From assembly GCF_051106095.1 (NCBI RefSeq), contig NC_135785.1, positions 103,602,501-103,666,500 on the forward strand: DNA of 64,000 bases, written 5' to 3'. A program made the position numbers and the translations under genes. This stretch comes from Pogona vitticeps (taxonomy: Eukaryota; Chordata; Lepidosauria; Squamata; Agamidae). Of the stretch, positions 45,890-57,173 are shown piece after piece; positions within the stretch are counted from its first letter, which is position 1; each line of letters begins with the position of its first letter. The notes under the pieces were generated by a model. It did no database searches and was not told where the DNA came from. It saw only the letters and a list, made by a program, of their open reading frames with translations.

Positions 45890-46095
45890 CTTTGTTGTTC
45901 TCATGCGTCACTTTCAACTTACAGCCACCCTATGGATGAGCGATCTCCAAAATGTCCGCTCCTCAACAGCCCTGCTCAGCACCTGCAGACTCAAGCCTGT
46001 GGTTCCTTTAGTGAGTCAGTCCATCTCACGTTTGGTCTTCTTTTTTTCCTGCTATCTTCAACCTTCCCCAGCATTATCTTTTCCTGAGAATGCTG
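45890..46095 (-). mobile_element. RTE-type LINE fragment, minus strand
   Basis: 'ccaccctatggatgagcgat', 'cagcacctgcagactcaagc' and 'cgtttggtcttctttttttcctg' (in blocks) then 'ccttccccagcattatcttt' reverse-complement to the MLGKVE-xSRKKRRPN-xxWTDS region of RTE-like reverse transcriptases. Old and disrupted. Confidence 0.55.
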
Positions 46096-46432
46096 ACTAA
46101 TAAAATTTCTATCCCAATAACAAACTGAACTTCCAAGGAATTCAAGGAGACCTAGATGGCTGTATTTTCTATTTCTCTGCACAACAACCCAGGGTTGAAA
46201 GTGTAGTTACCTAAAGTTACCCAGTGAGTTACATGGCCATAGGGTAACTTTGAATCCAGGTGTGCCAAGCCCCAATACACCATTATGTCACACGTTTTCT
46301 AAAGCTCAAGACTTGCAAATTTTACACATCGCAGGCTTCATAAACTGCAGCCTGTTCCATCAGATGGCGAAGGACTGCACTGCACTAACATGTAAACAAA
46401 ATAAAATTAAACAAAGGTATCATCCTACTCCT

Positions 46433-46927
46433 CGTCGTCATTGTTGTTTAGTCGTTTAGTCGTGTCCGACTCTTCGTGACCCCATGGACCAGAGCACGCC
46501 AGGCCCTCCTGTCTTCCACTGCCTCCCGGAGTTGGGTTATATTCATTTTGGTCGCTTCACTGTCCAACCATCTCGTCCTCTGACATCCCCTTCTCCTCTT
46601 GCCTTCAATCTTTCCCAACATCAGGGTCTTTTCCAGGGAGTCTTCTCTTCTCATGAGATGGCCAAAGTATTGGAGCCTCAGCTTCAGGATCTGTCCTTCC
46701 AGTGAGCACTCGGGGTTGACTTCCTTCAGAATGGATAGGTTTGTTCTCCTTGCAGTCCAGGGGACTCTCTAGAGCCTCCTCCAGCACCACAATTCAAAAG
46801 CATCAATTCTTCGGCGGTCAGCTTTCTTAATGGTCCAGCTCTCACTTCCATACATCACGACAGGGAAAACCATAGCTTTGACTGTGCAGACTTTTGTTGG
46901 CAAGGAGATGTCTCTGTTGGCAAGGTG
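46433..46927 (-). mobile_element. BovB (RTE) LINE, 5'-truncated, with intact target duplication
   Basis: On the minus strand it encodes the C-terminal end of the BovB reverse transcriptase: DSLEKTLMLGKIEGKRRRG, CQRTRWLD, then LREAVEDRRAWRALVHGVTK and SRTRLND. The 3' end (left) is 'gtttagtcgtgtccgactct' with 'cgtcgtcattgttg'. The 11-bp direct repeat ATCCTACTCCT flanks the insertion at 46422-46432 and 46928-46938. The copy reads open for 68 codons, so it is fairly young. The 5' truncation is normal for target-primed reverse transcription. Confidence 0.93.
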
Positions 46928-47109
46928 ATCCTACTCCTGCATCTGGGCAAATAAAACGGGTTAATCTTTAAGTTGCCACATGACTCTTCGTTGATTTGTC
47001 TCGGCAGGGGTAAATAAAGCCAGTTTTATAATGGCATTCTCTGACCCGTACAACGCACGTCGACCGCCTTGAAGTAAACACCTGTCTCGCTTTTGGAAAC
47101 CTCCTGAAA

Positions 47110-47430
47110 GCAGCCCCAACCAATGAGAGAAGGGCGAAGCCACAAGCACGGCCTCCCCTGGCCCGGTAGATGTCTAGGGGAGCGTCTGCGCATGCCTGTC
47201 GCTTCCGCTTCCGCAGCCTTAACATGGTTAAGGCGATGCCACTACTCCACCAGAGGGGGCAGCCGAGGGCTGTCCCCCTGACATTCTCGGGGGGGGGCGG
47301 GCTTTGCAGTCTCGCGAGAAGGCGCGTCCGCTCTTCCCTTTTCCGGTCTCGGGCTCCGGAGGCGGTCCTTCTCGTTGCCTTTGCAACCGGGGGAACTTCG
47401 GTGTTTTTTTTTTTGCCCGCGGATCCACCG
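47110..47430 (+). promoter_or_regulatory. CpG-island, TATA-less promoter with TCTCGCGAGA element
   Basis: GC-rich, CpG-dense block with a CCAAT box (47120-47124), clustered ETS-like CTTCCG/TTCCGG sites (about 47203-47216 and 47341) and the palindromic core-promoter motif TCTCGCGAGA at 47310-47319. It faces a strong splice donor at 47431. Such promoters drive broadly expressed genes. The most economical reading is a distal NCOA4 promoter; a separate non-coding or minus-strand transcript is possible. Confidence 0.75.
47340..47430 (+). other. Candidate non-coding first exon (distal NCOA4 exon 1)
   Basis: Ends in CCACCG|GTGAGTCAG, a near-consensus donor, in the CpG island. The exon start is not determinable; a pyrimidine-rich start near 47325-47345 is plausible. 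No conserved ORF is present, as expected for a 5' UTR exon. Confidence 0.55.
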
Positions 47431-48534
47431 GTGAGTCAGAACAGGGGCCCGGCGGAGGCGGGGGAGGCCGAAGCCGGGGAGGCCGGACGGGCGGGCGGTC
47501 CGTCCTCTCCGGCTTCGTGAGGGGGCTCGCTGGGTTGGAACGAGCCCGGCTCGCCTTGACGTGTCCCTTCGGGTCGCCGCCGGCTGTCAGGCTTGCTCGC
47601 CTGCGGGAGTCTGAGAGTCCGTTGCTGGTTATGTAATGGCATGTCTGAAGAGGCGACACGCGTCGACCTCACGGGGAGTCGCTTCCTCGTTAAGGCCCTG
47701 CGTGTGCCTCCCTCCTTCCCTCCCTCTCCCTGTATATTTTTACGCCCTTATATAAGAGTTGCAAATGGAAACCTTGGACATTGGCGTGGGAGTGTGGCTC
47801 TCTTTCGCTCTCCTGGAGGGCCTGCGCCCTAAACGGCTAAGGAAAGCTCGTTTTCGGGCGCTGCTTAATTGACAGGAAACACCGCTCCCCCCCCCCCCCC
47901 CAAATGTCCCCATCACCGTCCAGTCACCAGTACCCAAGTTTTAAATAAATTCCAAAACTTTTTTTCCTGAGGCTAGATTGCCACCAAATGGGAATGATAG
48001 TGGGGTGTTTTGTTCTGTTTTTTTGGTTATATGGGATTAAAAGGAAGGGCAGGTACATGTCTTTGGACTTGAATGCATAAATATGAACACAAAGTATGAT
48101 CAAGCCGAAAGAAAGTATTTTTAAATTTTATTGATTGGGCTTGGGAGAAAGGTAAATGTCTATTTAATGCTATGCTTTAATTTAAATCAATGGCAAGTAG
48201 AAGTTTGGATGGATTATTGTCGCTTTGTTTTATTTGGGATAATTTTAAAGAAAAACTTTCAATTATGGAATTCAGTGGAAATATAGTGACTTCAGTTTCC
48301 CAGTGTTTTTTTAAATCTGAACTATATGTCATTTTAATATATTTAGCTCTTTGCACACTGATTAAGATCCAGTAAAGATGATTTATTGCACCTATGTGAA
48401 TCCTTCTGTAGCTTTGTGGTGTGTGTTCAACTTGTGCCACCAAACTGACAACATCTGGAAGACCACACATTCCCTGTGCCTTTTCTACATGTGTGTACAC
48501 AGACACATATATAACACCCTTTGGTGCAGGAGGT

Positions 48535-48725
48535 AGTCTAGGTGTCATGGTATAGTGGTTATATTAAGGTTGGAGAAGATCAGGTTCTTGATCCACAGCG
48601 TTTCCAGCTAACCCTGGGCCAGTTGCTATTGCTTTGCCTAAAAGGTCTTGCTGGTTGTAAGGGGAAAGTGGTGGGTGGGCACTATAGATGCTCATTTGAA
48701 AGGGGGAATAAAATGTAACTGAGAT
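48535..48725 (+). repeat. MIR-like tRNA SINE, diverged
   Basis: 'gtcatggtatagtggttata' (A-box-like), 'caggttcttgatccac' (B-box-like) and 'accctgggccagttgctatt' follow the order of reptile MIR-like SINEs. Confidence 0.4.
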
Positions 48726-49249
48726 TACTTTTTCAGAAGCATGGTTTGTAGTTTTAGTGTCTCTTTGTACAGGTGCTTAGAGACAGCTACCTTGCCAATA
48801 TGGTCAAGTTGCCTTAGAATGGATTAGGTGGAGTTTTCTGCCCAAAAGCAACTTAACTGGCAGGTACATTCACACATTTTAGTTCCTTCTGTGATCTGAT
48901 TGTGGTACATATCTCTGTGGATTGAATTTTTTACCTAAGTGTTGAGGTTTCATTGACTGGTGTGATTGTATCTTTTTTGTTTGTTTGTTTTTTGTAAACT
49001 GCTCTTTCAACATTCTCCAAAATTGTCAGTGATTGTTTACAACTGGGATTGTGAGGTTGGAGAAAACGTCCTGTCCCTCCTTAGGAGATAGGCTGCTGGA
49101 ACACAACAGCATGGAAGCAAAGGGCCTTTAATTTGAGAAAGCTGTTAGTAAAAGTACTAATGAAAGGTAGTGAAAAGATGGGGTACCATAAAATAATAGT
49201 TCGGTCTTTGCATAGGGAGAAAAAAATGTGTGTTTATCCTGACATTATA

Positions 49250-49308
49250 TTGTCTTACTTAAGTTCCTCTGATACTAGAATCAAATTAGAGGAGCTTAAG
49301 TAAGACAA
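49250..49308. repeat. Inverted repeat, 21-bp arms, one mismatch
   Basis: TTGTCTTACTTAAGTTCCTC plus T at 49250-49270 pairs with 49288-49308 with a single mismatch across a 17-nt loop. No mobile family was recognised. Confidence 0.85.
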
Positions 49309-50423
49309 TTGATGAAATCTTACTTCCATAGAATAAGGATGTAAAATAAAATCTGGACCACAGGAGATTACGGATTTCATGTAGTAAAATTGAGCTTTTT
49401 ATATCCCCAAGATTGTCCAGAGAGGTCCAAATGCACCACAGACTTCGAGAATACTTCCTTTTGGCTTCATCCTTTTGTGATATCTGATGTCCTCTGAAGC
49501 CTGCAGTTGAAAGCAGTCTGCATCTCATTGTATGAAGCTATGCTTCAGAAAATGAAAAAAACTCTGGAATGATTATTAATACATGTTAAATGCACCTAAG
49601 GTCATTAGATAATGGTCATAATGTTCTGTCCAGGTATATCAGAGGAGATGTCATAAAATAAATGCCCCAGCAGACTTTGTTTCCATTATGAAAGGGAAAT
49701 ATCTCTATTATTTTTGTGTCTATTGTACTTCCTCTTTCTCAGATTCTACTTAGACACCAAAGGGAGAAACTAAGCACAGGGATAAATGTTTACTGCATAT
49801 GGTGTTGTGTTTTGAAATATTGGCAAATGTGACTTTTGCTGAAGCCTTGGGGTTCTTAGATTTAATTCCTGGGACTCTGTATGGCATGTTTAATGTGCTT
49901 ATTTTGATATTTCTGATTAAGAATAAACAAAACAAAGTTGTTGTTTTTTCCTTGATCTCTTAGCGGAAACACACAGATAATGGAAAATTGGTAGTGGTAA
50001 AGTAGGTGGCCTTACGTTGCTTGGCAGATCTAATCTTATGTTTCTGAGTGTACAAAGAATGTGGTAAAGATGACACTTAAGCACCACATGTTTTGAAGGT
50101 GTTGTGGGATTTGCAGTGTCTCTAAAAATATTTAAAGACTCATGCAGAGGATTAGACTTCTTTTAAAATAAGCCTTTACCAAAAACAAGATATGATATTC
50201 TTCTTTTAGAAAACACCTTTGCATAACATACTCAGTATAGGAGAGCTTATTACACCCCCTCATCCCCAACTTTGCTGTTCACCATATTAGTGAGGAACTG
50301 TTTATGCTTTAATTAATGCAGTGGCCCTCTCCCCTCCAGTGTGCTAATGAAAGGGCAATAATTGCTTGCTTCCTTAGACTGTTCTAGTGAGGTGTGCTGA
50401 TTGTGACACTCTAGAGTCTAGAC

Positions 50424-50562
50424 CAGGGTGGGCAACGTGTGGCTCTCCACCTGTTACTGAACTACTGCTCCCATGATTGCTCACCATTATCTTTGTTTCC
50501 TAGGATTCCTTAGAGTTGCAGTCTGATAATAGGTGGAGGGTTGTGAGTTGCCTACCCTCACT
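50424..50562. mobile_element. hAT-like MITE with 'GGGTGGGCAAC' ends
   Basis: The left end CAGGGTGGGCAAC and the right end GTTGCCTACCCTCACT are inverted. The interior has 'actgctcccatgattgctc' and 'agagttgcagtctgat'. The flanks GTCTAGAC and CTCTAGAA look like a diverged 8-bp duplication. Confidence 0.6.
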
Positions 50563-51814
50563 CTAGAAAGGGTTACCTGCCATAATGTATGACAAGTAGA
50601 AGGGAATGTTTCTAACATAGCATAAATGAAAGACAAAGCATTATTAAATTGTACATATTCTCACTGCTATGTGAATTGCTACTGTAGGACATTGATCAGA
50701 ATGACATTCCTTGGAACTTTTGTCATAAAATACATGGAGTAGACCATGTTAAATGGTGTATAGAAGAGATAAATAGGCCTGGTTTTAGTATACTGGTATT
50801 CCTAAAATGTATATGATGGAATTCCACCTGCTCCCCGTATGTGCAAAAGCAGTTCATCAGTGTGTGAGTTGACTTGGATTGTAGATCTGACAAAAGCTTT
50901 GGAAATTTCTTTGAAGCCAATTGCTTATATATTTTCTGTCAGGCTGCTATAATTTTCTGAAAAGTATATACAGAAGAGTAATATGAGAAAAAGTACTTGG
51001 GTCTAGTCTAATGAAATACTGTAGATTAGACTTTATTCAGGAAACTGTGTCACTGCTGTTATGTGATATGGAACTACTTCAGCTACTTGGATAAAAGGAG
51101 AGTTAGGGATACAGCTGTATCCTGTGTTCACATCACACAGTTCCAAAACAGGAGAAAATACAGAATATTGCTTTTTCACCTTTTAAAGTACATTTCTTGA
51201 GAAATAGGAATATGATGTTGCAAGTGTTTCATTTCCTCTTGTGCAGCCATGAACTTCAGATATATAATGCCATCTGGAAAACAGTTGTCTGTAGAAAGAA
51301 TGTTTAAAAATACTTACAGCTGACTTTGTATTCTAGAATCTCTGACTCACATTTAAAATGCATAGTTTAAAAGGAAAACAAACCAACAACATAAAAAGCA
51401 TTTTCTGTATTACTGTATATTAATGCATGTTGCTACTGGTGTCTTAATCCATACGGCCTGCAAAGGTAATTAATTGCTTTTTGCAGTGCCTAGTCCTGGC
51501 CCGTCCCTTTATACTTTTGCTGGTGTTTAATGTAGCTTTTAGGGAATTATTTACATATTGGTTACTTTAATTAGCAAGATACACTCCTAGGTGCTTTGGA
51601 AAAAGTACTTGCTTTACTCCAAGACCAAGCTCTTAGGGCAATTCATGCACTTCCCCCTGTTTGCTTAAGGAGTAACAGACAATCATTTACTTAGGCGTAA
51701 CCTTCCTGATTGATGTTGAATTTATTAGGACGAAGGACATTGGGAAGAAATGGAATAAGTCTTAGTTAGAATATATTCCATTGCACAGTAAGGGAGTGCC
51801 ATGTGCTTTATGGT

Positions 51815-51880
51815 GAAATTTATTTATTTATTTGATTTATATCCCGCCCATCTGGTCTGGTCTGGTCGACCACTCTGGGA
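51815..51880 (-). repeat. Retroposon 3' tail, minus strand
   Basis: Reverse complement of 'gggcgggatataaatcaaat' followed by (AAAT)n, the Sauria/BovB-type 3' end. Only the terminus is recognisable. Confidence 0.45.
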
Positions 51881-52570
51881 CTAGTATCTTCCTGAGCATC
51901 TGTAGAGCAGGAAATCCTGCCAGCACTGTAACATGTGACTGCATTCCTTGCATAAGGCTTGCCATTGGCAAATAAGGATACCCATAAAGAGAACCCAAGT
52001 TCAAAGAGGCAGAACTTGTGCAGTGGCACCATTACATGCTACTACATTGGTGGCACTTTCCACTTATCAGAAGCTCAGTAGGATATGGGCCCATAAGTGG
52101 GAAGCATCTTGGAAGGGAGAAAACTGGGGACAGCTAACTGGGAATGAGATGTCCACTTTCTTATCTCATTAACTTTTCTGCCATTGAAAAATGCATGTCT
52201 GTAATTTCAACATTCACTTGTATGTGAGCCACTGGAGGTCTGGCACCACAGTTCTTCCATATTTCTTTACATATTCCAAACAAAGTATTTTTCAGTACTC
52301 AGTTCATACACTCAGGTGCCAGAATGTATTCAAGTGATACATATGCATATGTGAAGCAGCCTAGGGCCTCTTCTCTGAGCCATGCTGCTCCATTACGCCT
52401 GCAGTTCTATGTCAGCATCAGAGGAAACCCCACTGCACACTTAACATTGGATGAAGTATTTATATAGGTGTCTGAACATATTTTTAATCAACATATTTAA
52501 GAAGAAACAAATTTCATATTCAAAGTGATCACATCAAAAAAGATGTCCAGAATTTAGTTAGAAAGCCAAA

Positions 52571-52592
52571 AACAAACAAACAAACAAACAAA
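52571..52592. repeat. Short (CAAA)n tract
   Basis: About five tetranucleotide units. Confidence 0.8.
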
Positions 52593-52829
52593 AACAGCCT
52601 ATGGAATCAATCAAATGCAACCTTGTAATAGATCTTTCCCAGGGCTGCTTGACATATGCATACATATCACTTGCTTACACTTCTATTTAAAATTCGGAAG
52701 TACTGTAGTGCTAGGCCTCTAATGGCTCACATACAAATAGACATCAGAGTTGAAGAGGAAATGTATAGCTTGATATGAGGCGGCTGCAAAGATTTGGGGC
52801 GATATCTGAGAAGACCAATGACTTAGTGA

Positions 52830-52882
52830 TCTTGCAGAGTGCGGGCGGCATACAAGCCAAATAAATAAATAAATAAATAATG
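52830..52882 (+). repeat. Retroposon 3' tail with (AAAT)n
   Basis: 'gcgggcggcatacaagccaa' leads into (ATAA)n, a worn Sauria-type 3' end. Confidence 0.45.
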
Positions 52883-53369
52883 ATGGGGTACTCTGGCAGG
52901 ACCCCAAGGTAGATCTTAAAGTAGAGATAGAATTAGATTATGCATGAGTGATTTAATTTAAAAAAACACCACACAACAGGTATCTCTATGGTAAACATTT
53001 TACATTGGAACATCTAATATCCAAAATGTCACAAAAACATATGTGCCTCTTGTTTTTCGAGTAGTATGAAATGAGCAGAAAATATTTGGGTAGTTTGAAT
53101 TAAGCAAGGTGATTGTATGAGATCTGGTGGGATGTATTGCAACATCTTGTGGTCTTAAACTGGTAGATGGGTGTGAGCATGATTCTTTGGGCAAAACAAA
53201 CTAAACTTGGAATGCACCAACTGAACACCTGCATTAAGTGGGAGGCTTGCCATCTTGTCAGCATTTTCTAGGCATTGCTGGTTAATATGGGCTTTGCCAT
53301 GTGCTTTATAATAATCTACATAGTGCAAAAGGTAAATAGTTTCTAAGTTTGATTAAAAAGATATAGTGG

Positions 53370-53695
53370 ATATAGCACAATGGTTTAGTTTTCTGGCTGC
53401 AGAGTCAGAGATTAAGAGTTCAATTCCCCACTGTGCCTCCTTGGCAGGGACTGATGATCCATTTGGTCCCTTCCATATCTGCAGTTCTAAGGTTATTATT
53501 ATTGATTCCTAGTGTGGTGTAATAGATAGAGTAATGGACTAGGACTCTGCAAAACAGGGTTTCAATCTCTGCTCAGCCATGGAAACTCACTAGAGGAGTG
53601 GAACCCTCAAAACTACGTATTTCACATACCTTGAAAGCCCTATTAGGGTCGCTGTAAGTCAGTTCCGACTTGACGGTTGAGAACACAAACATAGC
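53370..53695 (+). repeat. Two adjoining tRNA-headed SINEs
   Basis: The first (53370-53485) has the head 'gcacaatggtttagttttct' with the B-box-like 'agagttcaattccc'. It is cut off and followed at about 53510 by a second type, with 'tagtgtggtgtaatagatag', 'aacagggtttcaatctctgc' and 'cagccatggaaactcac', ending in the shared tail 'agggtcgctgtaagtcagtt'. This shows two head types joined to one tail family. Confidence 0.6.
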
Positions 53696-54644
53696 ATAAT
53701 AATTTTCAAGTTGAGAAGCTTGTTTAATTTTATCATTCAGGAATATAATTAATGGAAGATTATCTTGTTTAAATTGTTGCACCAGAAGGAAAAAAAAAGG
53801 TAAGAGCAAGAGATACACTGTGCTTAGCATGGATATGACCAGGACTGACTGGTTACATGCAAACTGTGTTTTGTGTGTACAAATTGTATTTATTGAGAGA
53901 AATAGGATGGAGAAGTGCTCTGGCCGGCATCCCTGTGGTGAGGGTTCGATATCTCTGCAGTTTTCAGCATCCGCGGCAGGAGGGGCCTTGGACCCAATCC
54001 CCTTGGACCCAATCACTGCACTGATCACTTTAAGAACAAGTCAGCCCATACTGTATACTGGCAGGAGAGCTTGATGAGGTTACCCATGTTCACATGTGTA
54101 CTCAACAAGAAAGCTTACTGTGTAGTTGTGTGCCATTTATGCGCCTCACCAAATTTACCTCATAGGGTTGTTGTGAGGAGCAATCACTGGCAAGGTAGGC
54201 AGATATGTTGCCTTCATTCAGTTCTTTGAAGTACTGTAGAAGTTGGGCATCCATGGGCTTTATTGTAACAAAGTAATGCAGTGTCTTTAATGTTGGCAGA
54301 TTTGTAGCATCACATTTCTTCCACATAAAGTCCACTTATGAGCATGACGAAATCTTATGCTATAATAAATGTGTGCCACTTGACTCTAGTTTTAGTGTTT
54401 GCAGACAAACTTTATTGCATGTTTTCTGAGAACATTGGACCTTCCTTGTACTAGTTTGGATGATAGGTTGCCTGGTTAGTCCTAGCTGCTCTGACAGCAG
54501 CTCTCCAGATTCCCAGGCAGAAATACTTCCCCTCCTCTCTATCTGAGATTCCTTCAACAGGAAATATCAAGGGCTGAACCCTTGCAAACATCTGGTCTGC
54601 CAAAGAACTGTAAGGAAGCGACTTTCAGGAACTGTCTGAAACCC

Positions 54645-54790
54645 AATAATGTCAGTTAGAGTACTCCCATTTGAATCAGTAGAACTTACATAGGTGTTGA
54701 CACCCCCAATCTCTAGTGATTCAATGGGCCTACTCTAGTTGCAACCTACTGCTGGATTTCAGTCACTGATTTGCACGAACATCTCAAATT
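54645..54790. repeat. Inverted copy pair of the 'CTAGAGTAGGCCCATTGAATCA' family
   Basis: 'ttagagtactcccatttgaa' at the left and 'ttcaatgggcctactctagt' at the right are diverged inverted copies. Single copies lie near 28745, 37870 and 38865. Probably a palindromic MITE family. Confidence 0.5.
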
Positions 54791-55019
54791 ACATAGGCGG
54801 CCTGGTGTCTGTATTTTAGCATAAACGTTATTATCAGAAATGGCTATAAGAGGATCGCCTGTATTTGCATTTGTCTTTTATTTTGTATTGACCACATGGC
54901 TTAACTATCAGACAGAGAGAGAGAGAGAGGCATGCGCATAAGGGCAGTTGGTGATATCTCCGCTGAATCCCCCCCCCAGCTGATCAAGGTTAAGGGCCCA
55001 TCTTGAACCAGCCTCCTCG

Positions 55020-55323
55020 CCTGCCTTGAGTTCCGCCTCCCCCCTCCCCGGGCTGAGCGATCGCAGAGCGCCGCCTCCCTCTCCCGGGCGTTGCTGGGCA
55101 GTTTTCCGCCTCCTCCTCCTCCTCCTCGTCCGGGCGACGTGCGAGACCGTGTCCCGGCTGTGGCGGCTCCCTCCTGGCCACGTGGGCTGCGGGGAGGCGG
55201 GGCCCGGGCCGAGTCCCAGCAGGCCAGCCCGTTTAAAGCAGCCTGGCCTTGGCTGATAAACCTGTCTCGGTCGGGGAGCGGAATTGGCGGTCGGTCCTCC
55301 TGCGAAGGCAGCCAGCCAGTCAG
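55020..55323 (+). promoter_or_regulatory. NCOA4: NCOA4 proximal CpG-island promoter and exon 1
   Basis: Dense CpG block ending in a strong donor, CCAGTCAG|GTATGTAGG at 55323/55324, 1.7 kb upstream of the first coding exon. No TATA box. It contains an E-box CACGTG at 55179-55184 and a second ACGTG in GGCGACGTGCG at about 55135-55143, both matching the HIF core RCGTG, plus purine-rich and (CCT)n tracts. The exon start is not defined; it probably lies between about 55150 and 55250. Confidence 0.8.
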
Positions 55324-57021
55324 GTATGTAGGACAAGGGAGTAACGCCGGGAGGTGGAAAGAGGCTCTTCCCCCCCCCCCCCGGTTACTTTCGCCCGACG
55401 TTCCAGTCCCACGTAGGGTTGGAACACTCCGTCGAACTCGGTGCCATTGACTCCTTCAAGTGCTTCGATCTGAAAACTGAAACCCTGTGCATAGGATTGC
55501 AGGTTATCCTGGTCTCGATTGGGTTTGCCTGGAATAAAGCGGATTATCCCCAGCTGCTGCTTAGTTCCATTCTGCTGTGGTAGAAACACTTTGCTGTTTT
55601 TCCGCTCGAAGCCTCTTTTGAAATTTTGAAACTCCACCAGAGAGTAAGAGGTGTGCATGGCCCGAAAATCTGGTTTCTTTACAGGCATTGGATGTACAAT
55701 TCAGCATGTTGGAAACCAAGGTGCAAATTTCTGGGAAAAGAATAGGGTAGGGTCTGGGTCGTTTAAAGGACAAAAGCAAGGCTGAAGTGGTTGTCACAGA
55801 GATGGAACAATACATTACTGTATGAGGGAGGCATGCAACATATCTTGCTGTGTGTGTAAAAAAATAAGAACTGAACAATATCAAGTTTGTTATTCAAGTC
55901 CAGCTCCGGGCAATATCGTTTTTTTATTAAAGCTATAGGAAACCTGGCTTTGGATTCTAGCCATTGAACTTCTGGATCCTGGCTTCTGCCAGTGAGTTGG
56001 CCCCTTCCTTTTGTTTTGTTTTTTTCTCTTTTACTTTTGACTTTTTATTTCCTATAACTAAACCTAGTAGTAAATTATGGACAGCAGCATTTCCAGATAC
56101 TATAGATACATATTACAGTGTATTAGAACACCTATCTAGGGTACATATGAGTAGAGCCTTTCTTTGCAACATGCTAGTCTAAAATACAGAAGAAGTTGCT
56201 TTAGTATAAAGAAAATCCTCAATGCTTTATATACAGTATTTTCCAGGGCTACCATCTGAGAAGGTACAGTCATTACAAACATACATTAATCTGCTGATCA
56301 TGTAGTTTGGAAGGTTCAAGATATATGAAAGAATTAATGTAGGAAATTGTAGGTTTTATTTTTTCATTTGTAGGGGAACATCAATTTGATCCATGTAAGG
56401 ATGTGTATTTAGAGCATAACTGTGGGCCTCAAACACATGCTTGCAAAGATTACTTAAATGTTGTAGGCAAGACAGGAGTGCACAGAGATGATAAAGGTCA
56501 GAATGCTTGTAACTTTAGCAGGAATCTAATGTGATTTCTGGCATGTGGCTGTTTATTAGTAAGCATTGTACATTACTTGGGGCAAAGTTGACTAGTCTCT
56601 GCTTAGCTTATCTGTGCTGCTGCTTTGCTGTTCTTACCAAGTGAACACAGAATTTGTAGGATCCTTGTAACCTTTGGCACTAGCTATACGGTGTCAAAGT
56701 GTTTCTCCAAACCTACTGCAATCCAGGTCTTCTGAGCCTTTGTGCTTGGCCTCAAAATCTGTCTTCCGTGCTAAGAGCACCTCTATTGGGGTGTCCAGAG
56801 GTAATGCTGGAAGTGATGATGGCTGGTCCAGTAGATAGAGGTTGGTCCATAATAAAAAAGAAAAAGAGGTGTTGCTGGCACATTGAAGGCAGGCTTGGGT
56901 TAGCAGTGTAGTGGAGCCTGAAAATAGTTGGTGTATAATAGTAGAAAGACCACTATTTATTGCCAGTTCTCTTTATGTTTTTCAGGGTATATGACAGACT
57001 TTGTTTTCTTTGTCCTTTCAG
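55324..57021 (+). other. NCOA4: NCOA4 first intron (proximal form)
   Basis: Runs from the exon-1 donor to the acceptor tcctttcag at 57013-57021. A 122-codon minus-strand frame at its start resembles nothing known. No repeat was named. Confidence 0.7.
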
Positions 57022-57032
57022 AATTGTGAAGG

Positions 57033-57173
57033 ATGAGCCTGGTTCAGGAGAGAAGTGGGAGCTCTGGCAGCAAAGAGCCACTTGACAAATGTCTTCAAGC
57101 CAAGAAGGACCTGGAGACAGCAATCAGTGGAATAGTCAAGGCTGAACAACAAGTGAAAGACAATTGGAGAGAG
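57033..57173 (+). CDS. NCOA4: NCOA4 exon 2 (first coding)
   Basis: 47 codons from [17 protein letters not shown] to VKDNWRE; donor gag|gtatga. The exon itself starts at 57022. Phase 0 at its end. Confidence 0.97.

Larger units (their letters stand above)
47431..55019 (+). other. Putative first intron of the long NCOA4 transcript
   Basis: Between the two candidate first exons. It holds the SINE remnants, inverted repeats and hAT-like MITE listed separately. No coding exon was seen. Confidence 0.45.

Noticed and set aside
47170-47659. Overlapping GC-rich open frames in the CpG island
   Set aside because: Frames on both strands are long only because stop codons are rare in GC-rich DNA; compositions are low complexity (Arg, Gly, Pro).
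54908-55336. 142-codon minus-strand frame at the NCOA4 promoter
   Set aside because: GC-rich promoter sequence with Arg/Glu-rich low complexity; no homology.
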